Source: Streptomyces peucetius (GTDB lineage Bacteria; Actinomycetota; Actinomycetes; Streptomycetales; Streptomycetaceae). From it: a stretch of DNA of 64,000 nucleotides. The position numbers and the translations under genes were made by a program. The notes under the pieces were generated by a model, which made no database searches, had not been told where the DNA came from, and saw nothing but the letters and a program-made list of their open reading frames with translations. How positions within the stretch are numbered: position 1 is the first letter of the stretch; the number at the start of each line of letters is the position of its first letter. Shown here piece after piece: positions 18,514 to 27,190 of this stretch. Location: contig NZ_CP107567.1 in NCBI RefSeq assembly GCF_025854275.1, forward strand, positions 4,278,001-4,342,000, in the 5' to 3' direction.

Positions 18514-19029
18514 TCACCCCACCCCCGGCTCCACCTCCAGGAACCGCCGCTTCCGCGGCCCCCGGTACAGCAGCGCCTCCCAGCCCAGCCCCGTCAGCAC
18601 CTCGGCGCATGCCTTGAGCCGGGTCTCCTCCTCCTGGGCCGCGCCGCCGCCCGGTGGGCCGAGCCACTCCACGTACACCGTCCGGGGGCGCTCACCGGGC
18701 CGTACGCGGTAGCCCGTGGCCGTGCGCCGGGCCGCATGATCCGCCTGACCCGCCTGACCCGCCTGACCCGCCTGACCCGCCTGACCCGCGTCGTCCGCGG
18801 CAACCGCGGCCACCGCCGACGGCGGGAACCCGGACGCCTCCAGCGCCAGCGACACCGCCCGCACGGCTCGGTTCAGCTCCCATGGCGCCGGCATCCCCTC
18901 GCCGCCTGTCGCGTTCGTCACCCGGCGGATCCGCAGCAGCCCCTCGAACGCCGTCCGCACCTCCGCGTCCCTGCCCGGCCCCGTCACCTGGGGCCCGTCG
19001 CCGGTGGCCGGCTCGAACACCTCGTCCAC
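18514..19029 (-). CDS. Uncharacterised protein with Gly-Gln-Ala repeat
   Basis: A 171-residue cytoplasmic protein I do not recognise. The N-terminal part (VDEVFEPA to the region RAVRAVSLALEA) and C-terminal part (VYVEWLGPPGG ... LEVEPG) look well conserved and are joined by five GQA repeats near the middle. The repeats come from a 9-bp DNA repeat at 18,742-18,786. The GTG at 19,029 is preferred over the one at 19,050 because a GGGGAGG site precedes it. Codon use is normal for the genome. It is divergent from the GntR gene at 19,131. Confidence 0.72.
   Translation of the reverse strand: MDEVFEPATGDGPQVTGPGRDAEVRTAFEGLLRIRRVTNATGGEGMPAPWELNRAVRAVSLALEASGFPPSAVAAVAADDAGQAGQAGQAGQAGQADHAARRTATGYRVRPGERPRTVYVEWLGPPGGGAAQEEETRLKACAEVLTGLGWEALLYRGPRKRRFLEVEPGVG
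18742..18786. repeat. Five tandem 9-bp repeats
   Basis: Unit CGCCTGACC, five perfect copies, in frame inside the gene at 18,514. It codes for Gly-Gln-Ala on the minus strand. It is a likely site of slippage between strains. Confidence 0.95.
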
Positions 19030-19130
19030 CCGGGCATCGCCTCCCCTCACGGTCAGACCGTACGCCGCGCACTGGCCGCATCACCCCTGGCCTATCGTGT
19101 CCGGGACCGAAGGCGAAGGAGAAGGCCACG

Positions 19131-19964
19131 ATGCCCGGCTACGGGAGCGGCAGCGGTGGCGGGAACGGCGGCACGAGCGCCGTCACCCGCAACACCCTGC
19201 GGCAGCAGATCGCCGATGCGCTCCGTGACGAGGTGCTCGCGGGCCGTATGCAGCCGGGGCAGGAGTTCACCGTCAAGGAGATCGCCGAGCAGTACGGCGT
19301 CTCGGCGACGCCCGTCCGCGAGGCACTCGTCGATCTGTCGGCCCAGGGACTGCTCGACTCCGACCAGCACCGCGGTTTCAAGGTGCACCAGTTCTCCGTG
19401 GACGACTACCGGACCATGGTCGAGACCCGGTCGATGGTCGTCGACGCCATCTTCGGCCGCCTCGCCGAGCACCGGCCCTGCCCGCCGGCCCCGCAGGCGC
19501 TGCTGTCCGTCCACCGCCGGGCCGAGGAGGCGTCGCGGGCGGCGCGCACGGGCGACCTGGACATCCTCATCGGCTACGACCTGCGTTTCTGGCGGGAGCT
19601 CGCCGCGCTCGCGGCCAACCGCTATCTCTGCGACTTCCTGCACCGGCTGCGCGTGCAGGCATGGGTGTTCGCCGTGCCGTTCCTGCGCGCCGACCCGGAG
19701 CTCTCCGAGTGGCTGTGGAGTGGGCACCAGGACGTCGTCGACGCGGTGAACAGGGGTGATACGGCCTGCCTGCGCGCCGTGATCAGTGCGTACAACGACC
19801 ACGCGCTGGCGTGGGCGGACCGGTTGGAGCGACGCGCCCGGCCGGAGCGACCGGACCACCGTGGCGAGGACAGGCCCGGCGAGGACAGACCCCGCCAGGG
19901 CAGAACCGGCCAGGACAGACCCGGCCAGGACAGATGGGACCGGCGGGGGCGGCAAGAGCGGTGA
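19131..19964 (+). CDS. GntR/FadR-type transcriptional regulator
   Basis: A 277-residue regulator. The winged helix (residues about 20-85, with FTVKEIAEQYGVSATPVREAL) is followed by an all-helical FCD ligand domain. The start follows Gly/Ser-rich residues and is set by a GGAGAAGG site. The C-terminal tail after residue 240 is an unusual charged run of DRPG/EDRP repeats, probably disordered. Its stop overlaps the start of the glycosyltransferase at 19,961 (GTGA), so the two are co-translated. The ligand is unknown. Confidence 0.9.
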   Translation: MPGYGSGSGGGNGGTSAVTRNTLRQQIADALRDEVLAGRMQPGQEFTVKEIAEQYGVSATPVREALVDLSAQGLLDSDQHRGFKVHQFSVDDYRTMVETRSMVVDAIFGRLAEHRPCPPAPQALLSVHRRAEEASRAARTGDLDILIGYDLRFWRELAALAANRYLCDFLHRLRVQAWVFAVPFLRADPELSEWLWSGHQDVVDAVNRGDTACLRAVISAYNDHALAWADRLERRARPERPDHRGEDRPGEDRPRQGRTGQDRPGQDRWDRRGRQER

Positions 19965-22369
19965 GCGTGGACCTGAGCGTCGTCGTCCCGGCGTACAACG
20001 AAGAGGCGCGGCTGCGGCCGACACTGGACGCCATCTGCGCGTATCTGCGCGCGGAACCGGACCGCTGGGGCGAGTGGGAGCTGATCGTCGTCGACGACGG
20101 GTCGACCGACGCCACCGCGAAGATCGCGCAGGAGGCCGCGTCGGAGGAGCCGCGGATCCAGCTCGTGTCGAGCGGGACGAACCGCGGCAAGGGCAGCGCC
20201 CTGCGCCTCGGCGTCCTCGCCTCCTACGGCCGGCGGGTACTGATCACGGACGCCGACCTGGCAACTCCCGTCGAGGAGTTGGACCGGCTGGAGGCGGAGC
20301 TGGAGAGCGGCGGCGCCGCCGCGATCGGCTCGCGCGCCCACCCCGACGCGCAGATCGGGGTGCACCAGCGACGCGTGCGGGAGTGGCTCGGCCGGATGGG
20401 CAACCGCCTGATACGAGCGGTCGCCGTCCCGGGCATCCGGGACACGCAGTGCGGTTTCAAACTCTTCGACGGTGACAAGGCGCGAGCCGCCTTCGCCGAT
20501 TCCCGGCTGGACGGCTGGGCCATCGACGTCGAGGTGCTTCGGTTCTTCCGGTGCCAACGCTGGTCCGTGACCGAGGTCCCGGTCCGCTGGTCGCACGTCG
20601 CCGGCTCCAAGGTCAAACCCGCCGACTACGTCTTGGTGCTGCTGGAGCTGCTGCGGCTGCGGGCCCGCGCCGTGCGCCGAGTGGACCTGGCCGTCACCGG
20701 GCTGTTCCTCGTCGCGTCCGTACTGCTCTACAAGGGGCTGTGGACGGACCTGGACCGCGCGTACATCCGGGACGCCGGCCAGGACCAGAACCAGTGGGAG
20801 TGGTTCTTCGCCGTCACCGCCGACAACGTCGTCCATCTGCGCAATCCGCTCTTCACGACCCTCCAGAACAACCCCGAGGGCGTGAACCTGATGGCGAACA
20901 CGGTGATGCTCGGCCTGTCCGTGCCCTTCACCCCCGTCACGCTCGCCTTCGGCCCGACCGTCACCTGGGCGCTCGTCCTCACCCTGGGGCTCGCCGCGAC
21001 CGCGACCGCCTGGTACCTGCTGATCGCCCGGTGGCTGGTGACGAACCGGTGGGCGGCGGCGCTCGGCGGGGCCTTCGCCGCGTTCGCGCCCCCGATGATG
21101 TCGCACGGCAACGCGCACCCGAACTTCCTCGTCCTGTTCATGATTCCGGTGATCGTCGACCGGGTGCTGCGGCTGTGCGAGGGGACCGCCGTCCGGCGGG
21201 ACGGGATACTGCTGGGCCTGTTCGCCACGTACCAGATCTTCCTCGGCGAGGAGGCGCTGCTGCTCGCCGCGATGGGCATGGTGCTCTTCGCCCTCTCGTA
21301 CGCGCTCGCCGACCGTGACGCGGCCAGGGCCGCGTGGCGGCCGCTGCTGCGCGGCACGGGCATCGCGCTGCTGGTGTGTCTGCCGCTGGTGGCGTTCCCG
21401 CTGGGCTGGCAGTTCTTCGGGCCGCAGAGCTACAAGAGCGTGCTGCACGGCGACAACGCCGGCAACAGCCCGCTGGCCTTCCTGCAGTTCTCCGGCCGGG
21501 CGCTGATGGGCTCCGACGCCGGCGCCGACCCCCTGGCGATGAACCGCACCGAGCAGAACGCCTTCTTCGGCTGGCCGCTGATCGCGCTGGCCTTCGCGAT
21601 CGTGATCCGCCTGTGGCGGCTGCCGCTGGTCAAGGCGCTCACCTTCACGGCGGTCGCCGCGGCGTTCCTCTCCCTCGGGCCGAAGTTCCGCATCCCGTAC
21701 ACGGACATCGTGCTGACCGGCCCGTGGCGGGCGCTGGCGCACCAGCCGTTGTTCGAGTCGGTCATCGAGTCGAGGGTCGCGATGATCTGCGCGCCCGTCC
21801 TCGGGATGCTGCTGGCGCTGACGGCTCAGCGGCTCGCCGCCTGGCGGCCGCTGCTGCGCGGGCTGGGCTTCGCCGCGCTGGCGGCGGCCCTGGTTCCGGT
21901 GCTGCCGACGCCGTACCCGGTGCGCGAGCGGCCCGAGATACCCGGCTTCATCGCCCAGGGCACGTACAAGAAGTACCTCGCGGAGGGCGAGTCCCTGGTC
22001 ACCGTGCCGCTGCCGAACCCGGGCAGCGCGGAGGCCCTGCACTGGCAGTCGGCGACGGGACTCGGTTTCCGGGTGGCGGGCGGCTACTTCAACGGTCCGT
22101 GGGGCCCGGACCGCATCGGCATCTACGGCGCGACCCCGCGCCACACCTCCAACCTGCTGGGCGAAGTCCGCAACTCCGGCCAGGTCCCGGTCATCGGACC
22201 CAACTGGCAGGCCCAGGCGCGCCACGACCTCGAGGCGTGGCACGCGGGCGTGGTGGTGCTGGCGCCGCAGTACAACGAGGGGCCGCTGTACGAGACGGTG
22301 GAGAAACTCCTGGGCCGGCCGGGGGAGAGGGTGGCCGGGGTGTGGGTATGGGACGTGGGAGCGGAGTGA
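19961..22369 (+). CDS. Glycosyltransferase family 2 domain fused to a multi-pass membrane region
   Basis: An 802-residue fusion. Residues 1-230 form a GT2 domain like dolichyl/polyprenyl-phosphate glucosyl- or mannosyltransferases: LSVVVPAYNEE, VVDDGSTD, the TDADLATP metal site and the DTQCGFKLF motif. The rest has about ten membrane helices and a large extracytoplasmic C-terminal part, resembling a membrane-embedded glycosyltransferase (GT-C-like). A single protein could thus make polyprenyl-phosphate sugar and use it outside. The GTG start overlaps the GntR stop. The acceptor is unknown. Confidence 0.85.
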   Translation: MSVDLSVVVPAYNEEARLRPTLDAICAYLRAEPDRWGEWELIVVDDGSTDATAKIAQEAASEEPRIQLVSSGTNRGKGSALRLGVLASYGRRVLITDADLATPVEELDRLEAELESGGAAAIGSRAHPDAQIGVHQRRVREWLGRMGNRLIRAVAVPGIRDTQCGFKLFDGDKARAAFADSRLDGWAIDVEVLRFFRCQRWSVTEVPVRWSHVAGSKVKPADYVLVLLELLRLRARAVRRVDLAVTGLFLVASVLLYKGLWTDLDRAYIRDAGQDQNQWEWFFAVTADNVVHLRNPLFTTLQNNPEGVNLMANTVMLGLSVPFTPVTLAFGPTVTWALVLTLGLAATATAWYLLIARWLVTNRWAAALGGAFAAFAPPMMSHGNAHPNFLVLFMIPVIVDRVLRLCEGTAVRRDGILLGLFATYQIFLGEEALLLAAMGMVLFALSYALADRDAARAAWRPLLRGTGIALLVCLPLVAFPLGWQFFGPQSYKSVLHGDNAGNSPLAFLQFSGRALMGSDAGADPLAMNRTEQNAFFGWPLIALAFAIVIRLWRLPLVKALTFTAVAAAFLSLGPKFRIPYTDIVLTGPWRALAHQPLFESVIESRVAMICAPVLGMLLALTAQRLAAWRPLLRGLGFAALAAALVPVLPTPYPVRERPEIPGFIAQGTYKKYLAEGESLVTVPLPNPGSAEALHWQSATGLGFRVAGGYFNGPWGPDRIGIYGATPRHTSNLLGEVRNSGQVPVIGPNWQAQARHDLEAWHAGVVVLAPQYNEGPLYETVEKLLGRPGERVAGVWVWDVGAE

Positions 22370-22531
22370 CAAGGAGGTACCGGACCGTACGAAACCGTGC
22401 CGAACGGTCCCTTCGCGCACCGTCCCCGTCGCACTACGCTGCTGTGACCATCGTCCTTCTTCACGCTTCCTCCGCCTCCGGCCCGCCGGCCCCCGGCCCC
22501 TGCGGCCGTCCGACCCTCAACCGCACCACCC

Positions 22532-23212
22532 GTGCCCGAACTGCTGAGAGCGAGCCCTCCCTTGGCCTGTGACCTGTGGCTGGTCCCCCTCGTCGACGTG
22601 CTGTGCCACAGCCCCGACAATCCCTTCGCCGAAGAGATCGCGTCCTACGACACGGCACTGACCGGCGCGGGCCTGCCGACGGTGCCCGTCTTCGCCTACA
22701 TGCCGGGCCTGTCGGGCGACGTCGCCCCGGTCGCCGGGTTCGACTACGACGCGCTGCACTTCCTGCGCCGTGCCTACCTGCTGCAGCTGTGCGGGCTCGC
22801 GGTGACGCCGGTGGACGAACTGGGCGGCGACTACGAACAGTTGCTGGAGATGTTCGAGTCGACGGCACAGCAGTCGCATCTGGTGTGGCACTACGACCAC
22901 GCCGGCGCCTATGTGCCGGTCGACTTCCCGGCCCCGCTGTTCAACGACGAACTCCTCGAGGGCGGCGGCCCCTTGGGCTCCACCCAGGGGCTGCTGCGCG
23001 AACTGGAGTACGTGGCCCCGTCCATCGGCATCGACCCGGCCAACCCCCCGGCCGCGCCGGAACCCCCGGACCGCCCGACGGCCCTCGAGGAGCCGGCGGG
23101 CCCGATCCCGTACGACGACAGTCCCTTCGCCCGCGAACGCCACGTCTGGCTGGGCCTGCACGCCGCGGCGACCCGGAGCCTCGGCCAGGGCTCGATGATC
23201 ATCTTCAGCTGA
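22532..23212 (+). CDS. Conserved hypothetical protein
   Basis: A 226-residue protein without signal peptide or membrane helix and with no domain I can name. The conserved-looking core runs from LWLVPLVDVLCHSPDNPF to FNDELLEGGGPLGST, followed by a Pro-rich segment and a short C-terminus (WLGLHAAATRSLGQGS). The GTG at 22,532 is the longest start; the TTG at 22,562 (LACDLWLV) is an alternative. It stands alone, 160 bp after the glycosyltransferase. Confidence 0.75.
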   Translation: MPELLRASPPLACDLWLVPLVDVLCHSPDNPFAEEIASYDTALTGAGLPTVPVFAYMPGLSGDVAPVAGFDYDALHFLRRAYLLQLCGLAVTPVDELGGDYEQLLEMFESTAQQSHLVWHYDHAGAYVPVDFPAPLFNDELLEGGGPLGSTQGLLRELEYVAPSIGIDPANPPAAPEPPDRPTALEEPAGPIPYDDSPFARERHVWLGLHAAATRSLGQGSMIIFS

Positions 23213-23596
23213 CCTGCGCGTATCCGTGCGCGGTTCGGGACATCAAGACGCCGGACAGGTGCCCGACGACTGTCGGTCACCTTCCGGGTCGTACCGGGCA
23301 TGCCGTAGAAGGGCACCTCCGCCGGCCTTCCGCCCGGACGGACGGATACGTCCCCATCGCGCGGTCAGTTCACGCTGCAGGAAACGCCGTTGTGCACTTT
23401 ATGTGCACCCCTGGAAGGAGTATCCGGCAATGCGACATGATAGATTCTCTTCTTGAAACGGGGGTCCGTTCTTGCATTGCCGAGAACGGGGTTGGTAGAG
23501 CAATGCGTTCCATGCGTAGCTATTTCTGGCGGGCATGGGGTGTGCTTTGTGCTGCCTGCTGATCAATCCCCCGCATTACGGGAGGACAGATCCAAA
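23213..23596. other. Intergenic region, AT-rich on the right
   Basis: No gene seen. From about 23,390 the base composition drops well below the genome average, continuing into the secreted-protein gene. Promoter elements for that gene probably lie here, but I cannot place them. Low GC suggests the gene and its leader may have been acquired. Confidence 0.45.
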
Positions 23597-24001
23597 TTGA
23601 AGCTGCTTCACAAGCGTACTGCGAAAGCTGTCGGCGTCGTTCTCGGCGCGGCAGTCGTCACCCTGACCACGGCGACGAGCTCATTCGCGGCCAGCAGTAC
23701 GCATGCGTACACCACTGACGACAATCCTGGTGGCCACGCCTGGCTCAGGAGCGACGGCGAGCGATTCTACGTCGCCGACAACGACTCGGACGGATATCGT
23801 GCGTCGGGTTACCTCCGCTTCGGAGGCAACACTTACCGTCTGGACGATGCAAACGGTGCCAGCACTCCGTCCAGTGCAGGGTGGGTGAGCAAGGACTTCT
23901 CCATAGCGGAGGGTGCCTCGTTCAGCATCCGTGTCTGCCTGCGTGACGGCTACTCCGGGGCTGCCCAGTTCTGCAGTTCATGGAAGTACGGCACGGCGTA
24001 G
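23597..24001 (+). CDS. Small secreted protein, TTG start
   Basis: A 134-residue protein with a clear Sec signal peptide (MKLLHKRTAKAVGVV, cut after SSFA) and a mature domain of about 103 residues rich in Gly, Ser and Tyr with one cysteine pair (IRVCLRDG and AQFCSSW), probably a disulfide-bonded beta fold. The TTG start is chosen because GGGAGG lies 11 bp upstream and the signal peptide begins there; the same frame is open further upstream but without signal features. It is related to the interrupted gene at 9,512. A strong terminator follows at 24,114. Function unknown. Confidence 0.85.
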   Translation: MKLLHKRTAKAVGVVLGAAVVTLTTATSSFAASSTHAYTTDDNPGGHAWLRSDGERFYVADNDSDGYRASGYLRFGGNTYRLDDANGASTPSSAGWVSKDFSIAEGASFSIRVCLRDGYSGAAQFCSSWKYGTA

Positions 24002-24113
24002 CATTTCTGATTCTGTGTGGGGCGGTTCGGCGGAGAAGCCTTCGTTGCCGCAATAAATAGAACCTGGCGCCGTGCGGGTTCTGGCAATATCGACTCCGGA
24101 CGCCCGGACACCC

Positions 24114-24150
24114 TGCGGGGCCTTGCACCAGACCAGTGCAAGGCCCCGCA
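24114..24150. terminator. Bidirectional transcription terminator
   Basis: A perfect 15-bp stem (24,114-24,128 with 24,136-24,150) and a 7-base loop, followed by TTCGGCTT. It lies between the convergent secreted-protein gene and the SLATT gene and can serve both. Confidence 0.9.
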
Positions 24151-24272
24151 TTCGGCTTCTCCCGGCCTCGGCCGCTGCGGGCAGCCGGGCCCAGGGGCCG
24201 CATCCCCGCTGTGCTGAACCGCCCGGCCACACCCGTGTGATGTGCGGGAACCGCCACCAGGGCGCTCGCCCG

Positions 24273-25016
24273 TCAGCGCGGCGACTCCGGGGGCCGTTGG
24301 CGCGGCATGTTGGGGCGGGTGGTCGGGGGGAGGGGGAAGCGGCCCTGGATGACGCCCGGGGCGGGGTGGGGGTCCGGGGGCCGGCGCGGGGGTGAGGAGG
24401 GCAGGCGCAGCGGGGCCGGGCCGGGGCGGAAGTCGGTCATCCAGTCGGAGGTCTCGGAGCGGACCAGGTCGGCGATGTCCTCGGAGAAGCGGCGCAGCAC
24501 GCCCAGGCAGCGCTCGGCCGCCTCGCTCGCCGTGCCTTCCGCCGGGCCGAGGATCTCGCGGACGCTCTCCGAGGCCCAGTCGTACTGGAGTTCCTGAAGG
24601 CGGCGCTGTACCGCCTGCGCGGTGGCCACGTCCCGCATCCAGCCGGACGTCAGGCCGAAGTACCGGTCGCAGGCGAGGCAGGCGGCGGCCAGGAGCAGGG
24701 AGAGGTAGCCCCAGGGGGCGGCCCCGGAGACCGCCTGCGTCAGGTCCAGGAGGGGGAGGGACGCGCCGGCCAGCGTGCCGAGGGCCGTGCCCAGGCGCAG
24801 TGTGCGCGCGGCCCGGCGTTTGAGGACCCGGTCCGCCAGATACCAGTCCGCCGTCCGCAGCGCGTCGGACTCGACCCAGCGGTAGAGCTCGTCCAGTCGG
24901 GCCGCGGGCTCGCCCCAGTCCCCGAGAGGGAACGTCCGTCCCGTCAGGTCACTCGGCGGCGCCTCGCCACCCTCCCCGTGGGCCGGCCCCCCGGGCTGCA
25001 TCTCCGGCTGGCTCAC
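24273..25016 (-). CDS. SLATT-domain membrane protein
   Basis: A 247-residue protein. An N-terminal helical segment with YRWVESDALRTADWYLADRV is followed by two close membrane helices (about residues 75-120) and a long coiled-coil-like helix. This is the layout of SLATT (SMODS/SLOG-associating two-TM effector) domains. In defence loci such proteins act as membrane-pore effectors next to nucleotide-sensing partners. No such partner gene is adjacent here, so a housekeeping role is equally possible. The C-terminal 50 residues are Pro/Arg-rich and low complexity. GTG start with AGAGGAG upstream. Confidence 0.75.
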   Translation of the reverse strand: MSQPEMQPGGPAHGEGGEAPPSDLTGRTFPLGDWGEPAARLDELYRWVESDALRTADWYLADRVLKRRAARTLRLGTALGTLAGASLPLLDLTQAVSGAAPWGYLSLLLAAACLACDRYFGLTSGWMRDVATAQAVQRRLQELQYDWASESVREILGPAEGTASEAAERCLGVLRRFSEDIADLVRSETSDWMTDFRPGPAPLRLPSSPPRRPPDPHPAPGVIQGRFPLPPTTRPNMPRQRPPESPR

Positions 25017-25371
25017 CGGTGCACTCCTCTGCGCTCTGCTGACGATCAGGCTGACGACCAGGACTGACTATCAGGTCCGAAAAGGTGCTGAAAAGGTGCT
25101 GACGTTACACCGCGTGACGTACGTGGCGCGCGTGCGTTCTGATGCGGCGCAGGCCCTTCATACCGCCGAATGGTGGGCTGTGGGCCACGGATCCCGGTAT
25201 TTCCGCCCGCACGGCGGCTCTGGTCAGGTATTGGAGCGTCGATCAGCCCCGTACCGCTCACTCGAAAGAGTTGCCCCACGCAGGGTGGGGCGGCCGGCTG
25301 GGTGAGCACGTAGGCTCGGGGAGTACCGAAAAGTACAGCGCGTTCAGTCGTCGATGTAGCCAGGAGTGACC
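25017..25371. other. Divergent intergenic region before ybaB
   Basis: 355 bp. It contains a direct repeat of AAAGGTGCTG near 25,079-25,100 and a 7-bp-stem hairpin at 25,273-25,291. I looked here for the signal-recognition-particle RNA often found near ybaB-recR in other actinobacteria and saw no match to its conserved loop. Confidence 0.5.
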
Positions 25372-25707
25372 GTGATCCCCGGTGGTGGCCAGCCCAATAT
25401 GCAGCAGCTGCTTCAGCAGGCGCAGAAGATGCAGCAGGACCTGGCGCAGGCCCAGGAGGAGCTTGCGCAGACCGAGGTCGAGGGCCAGGCGGGCGGCGGG
25501 CTCGTGAAGGCCACCGTCACGGGCTCCGGTGAGCTGCGGAACCTCGTCATCGACCCGAAGGCCGTGGACCCGGAGGACACCGAGACGCTGGCGGACCTCG
25601 TCGTCGCCGCGGTGCAGGCCGCGAACGAGAACGCCCAGCAGCTTCAGCAGGACAAGCTCGGGCCGCTGGCGCAGGGCCTCGGCGGCATGCCGGGCATGCC
25701 GTTCTGA
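25372..25707 (+). CDS. YbaB/EbfC family nucleoid-associated protein
   Basis: A 111-residue DNA-binding protein. The Gln-rich N-terminal helix ([16 protein letters not shown]) and the [14 protein letters not shown] strand are typical. It forms homodimers that bind DNA, and it sits upstream of recR as in most bacteria. The GTG at 25,372 is preferred because AGGAG lies 5 bp before it; the GTG at 25,366 overlaps that ribosome site. Confidence 0.95.
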   Translation: MIPGGGQPNMQQLLQQAQKMQQDLAQAQEELAQTEVEGQAGGGLVKATVTGSGELRNLVIDPKAVDPEDTETLADLVVAAVQAANENAQQLQQDKLGPLAQGLGGMPGMPF

Positions 25708-25831
25708 CCCGGATCTCCCCGGCTTCCCCCAGATCTCCCCGGCTTCCACCCCGGTCCTCCGGGCTTCGGCCTTCTGAGGACCCCCGGCAGCAACTACCGT
25801 AAGCAGCAAGCACTCCAGGAGAGGCGTTCCG

Positions 25832-26431
25832 TTGTACGAAGGCGTGGTTCAGGACCTCATCGACGAACTGGGCAGGCTGCCCGGCGTCGGTCCCAAGAGC
25901 GCGCAGCGGATCGCCTTCCACATCCTCCAGGCCGAGCCGACCGATGTCCGCCGCCTCGCGCACGCCCTGCTCGAGGTGAAGGACAAGGTGCGTTTCTGCG
26001 CCGTGTGCGGCAACGTCGCCCAGCAGGAGCAGTGCAACATCTGCCGCGACCCGCGCCGGGACCCGACGGTCGTCTGTGTCGTCGAGGAGCCGAAGGACGT
26101 CGTCGCGATCGAGCGGACTCGGGAGTTCCGCGGCCGGTACCACGTCCTCGGCGGCGCCATCAGCCCCATCGAGGGCGTGGGCCCCGACGACCTGCGCATC
26201 CGTGAGCTGCTGGCCCGCCTCGCGGACGGCACGGTCACCGAGCTGATCCTGGCCACGGACCCCAATCTGGAGGGCGAGGCGACGGCCACGTACCTCGCGA
26301 GGATGATCAAACCGATGGGTTTGAAGGTCACGCGGCTGGCCAGCGGACTCCCTGTAGGGGGAGACTTGGAATACGCCGACGAGGTCACGCTCGGCCGTGC
26401 CTTCGAGGGGAGACGACTGCTCGATGTCTGA
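25832..26431 (+). CDS. recR: Recombination mediator protein RecR
   Basis: A 199-residue RecR of standard length; with RecO/RecF it loads RecA at gaps. It has a helix-hairpin-helix ([15 protein letters not shown]), a C4 zinc finger (C56, C59, C68, C71) and a TOPRIM domain with [12 protein letters not shown] and [12 protein letters not shown]. The start is TTG with AGGAGAGG upstream. Its last 8 bp overlap the DUF5063 gene, so the two are coupled. Confidence 0.98.
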   Translation: MYEGVVQDLIDELGRLPGVGPKSAQRIAFHILQAEPTDVRRLAHALLEVKDKVRFCAVCGNVAQQEQCNICRDPRRDPTVVCVVEEPKDVVAIERTREFRGRYHVLGGAISPIEGVGPDDLRIRELLARLADGTVTELILATDPNLEGEATATYLARMIKPMGLKVTRLASGLPVGGDLEYADEVTLGRAFEGRRLLDV

Positions 26432-27083
26432 CGTCATGCTGCACGCCGTAGGACAGGATCCCGACAGCTTCGCGGTCCAGATCGCCGACTCGATCGAATC
26501 GTTCATCGTCGCGACCACCGAGGTCGCCAAGGGCGACGAGCCCGACAGCGCGATCCCGTTCCTGCTGCTCGAGGTCTCCCAGCTGCTGCTGACCGGCGGC
26601 CGCCTCGGCGCGCACGAGGACATCGTCCCGGACGAGCGGTACGAGCCCGACACCGGACCCGACCTGGACGTCGACGAACTGCGCATGCGTTTCGCGACCA
26701 TGCTCGAGCCGATCGACGTCTTCTCCGAGGTCTTCGACCCGTACGAGCCCCGCAAGGCGCCCGTACCGTCGCGGATCTCCGACAGCCTCGCCGACATCAT
26801 CATGGACCTGCGCCACGGCCTCGCCCACTACCGTGCGGGCCGCACCACCGAAGCGCTGTGGTGGTGGCAGTTCTCGTACTTCTCCAACTGGGGCCCGACC
26901 GCCTCCGCGACCCTGCGCGCCCTCCAGTCCCTGGTCGCCCACGTCCGCCTCGACCAGCCCCTCGCGGAACTGGACGGCCTCGACACCGACGAGGACCTCA
27001 CCGAGGACGCGCTGGCCGAGGAGGCCGGCAAGGTCATGGTCCAGGAGATCGCCGCTCCGCTGGGGCTGCGGCGGGCTCGCTGA
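26424..27083 (+). CDS. DUF5063 domain protein
   Basis: A 219-residue acidic, helical, cytoplasmic protein of the actinobacterial family found next to recR. The Trp-rich segment [15 protein letters not shown] and [15 protein letters not shown] are its most conserved-looking parts. The ATG overlaps recR by 8 bp. The constant linkage to recR suggests a role in recombination or its regulation, which is inference. Confidence 0.88.
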   Translation: MSDVMLHAVGQDPDSFAVQIADSIESFIVATTEVAKGDEPDSAIPFLLLEVSQLLLTGGRLGAHEDIVPDERYEPDTGPDLDVDELRMRFATMLEPIDVFSEVFDPYEPRKAPVPSRISDSLADIIMDLRHGLAHYRAGRTTEALWWWQFSYFSNWGPTASATLRALQSLVAHVRLDQPLAELDGLDTDEDLTEDALAEEAGKVMVQEIAAPLGLRRAR

Positions 27084-27190
27084 CCTTCCCGTGAGGCCGT
27101 GGCACAACCGGTATTTCCGCGTGTCCTGACCGCTTCCCCGTGCTGCTAGGTTCGGCCGCCGGCCGACGAAACAGCGGGGGAGCGGACACA

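Noticed and set aside
18742..18786. Possible CRISPR-like array
   Set aside because: Units of 9 bp are directly adjacent with no spacers, and they lie in frame in a gene.
19622..22420. A 932-codon open frame on the minus strand opposite the glycosyltransferase
   Set aside because: Arg/His/Gln-rich composition with no recognisable domain; the plus strand carries a well-formed GT2 domain.
23453..23596. A longer N-terminus for the secreted protein at 23,597
   Set aside because: The extra residues precede the signal peptide, lack a ribosome site, and would destroy export.
25017..25371. Signal-recognition-particle RNA upstream of ybaB
   Set aside because: The conserved GGAA loop region and flanking stem were not found.
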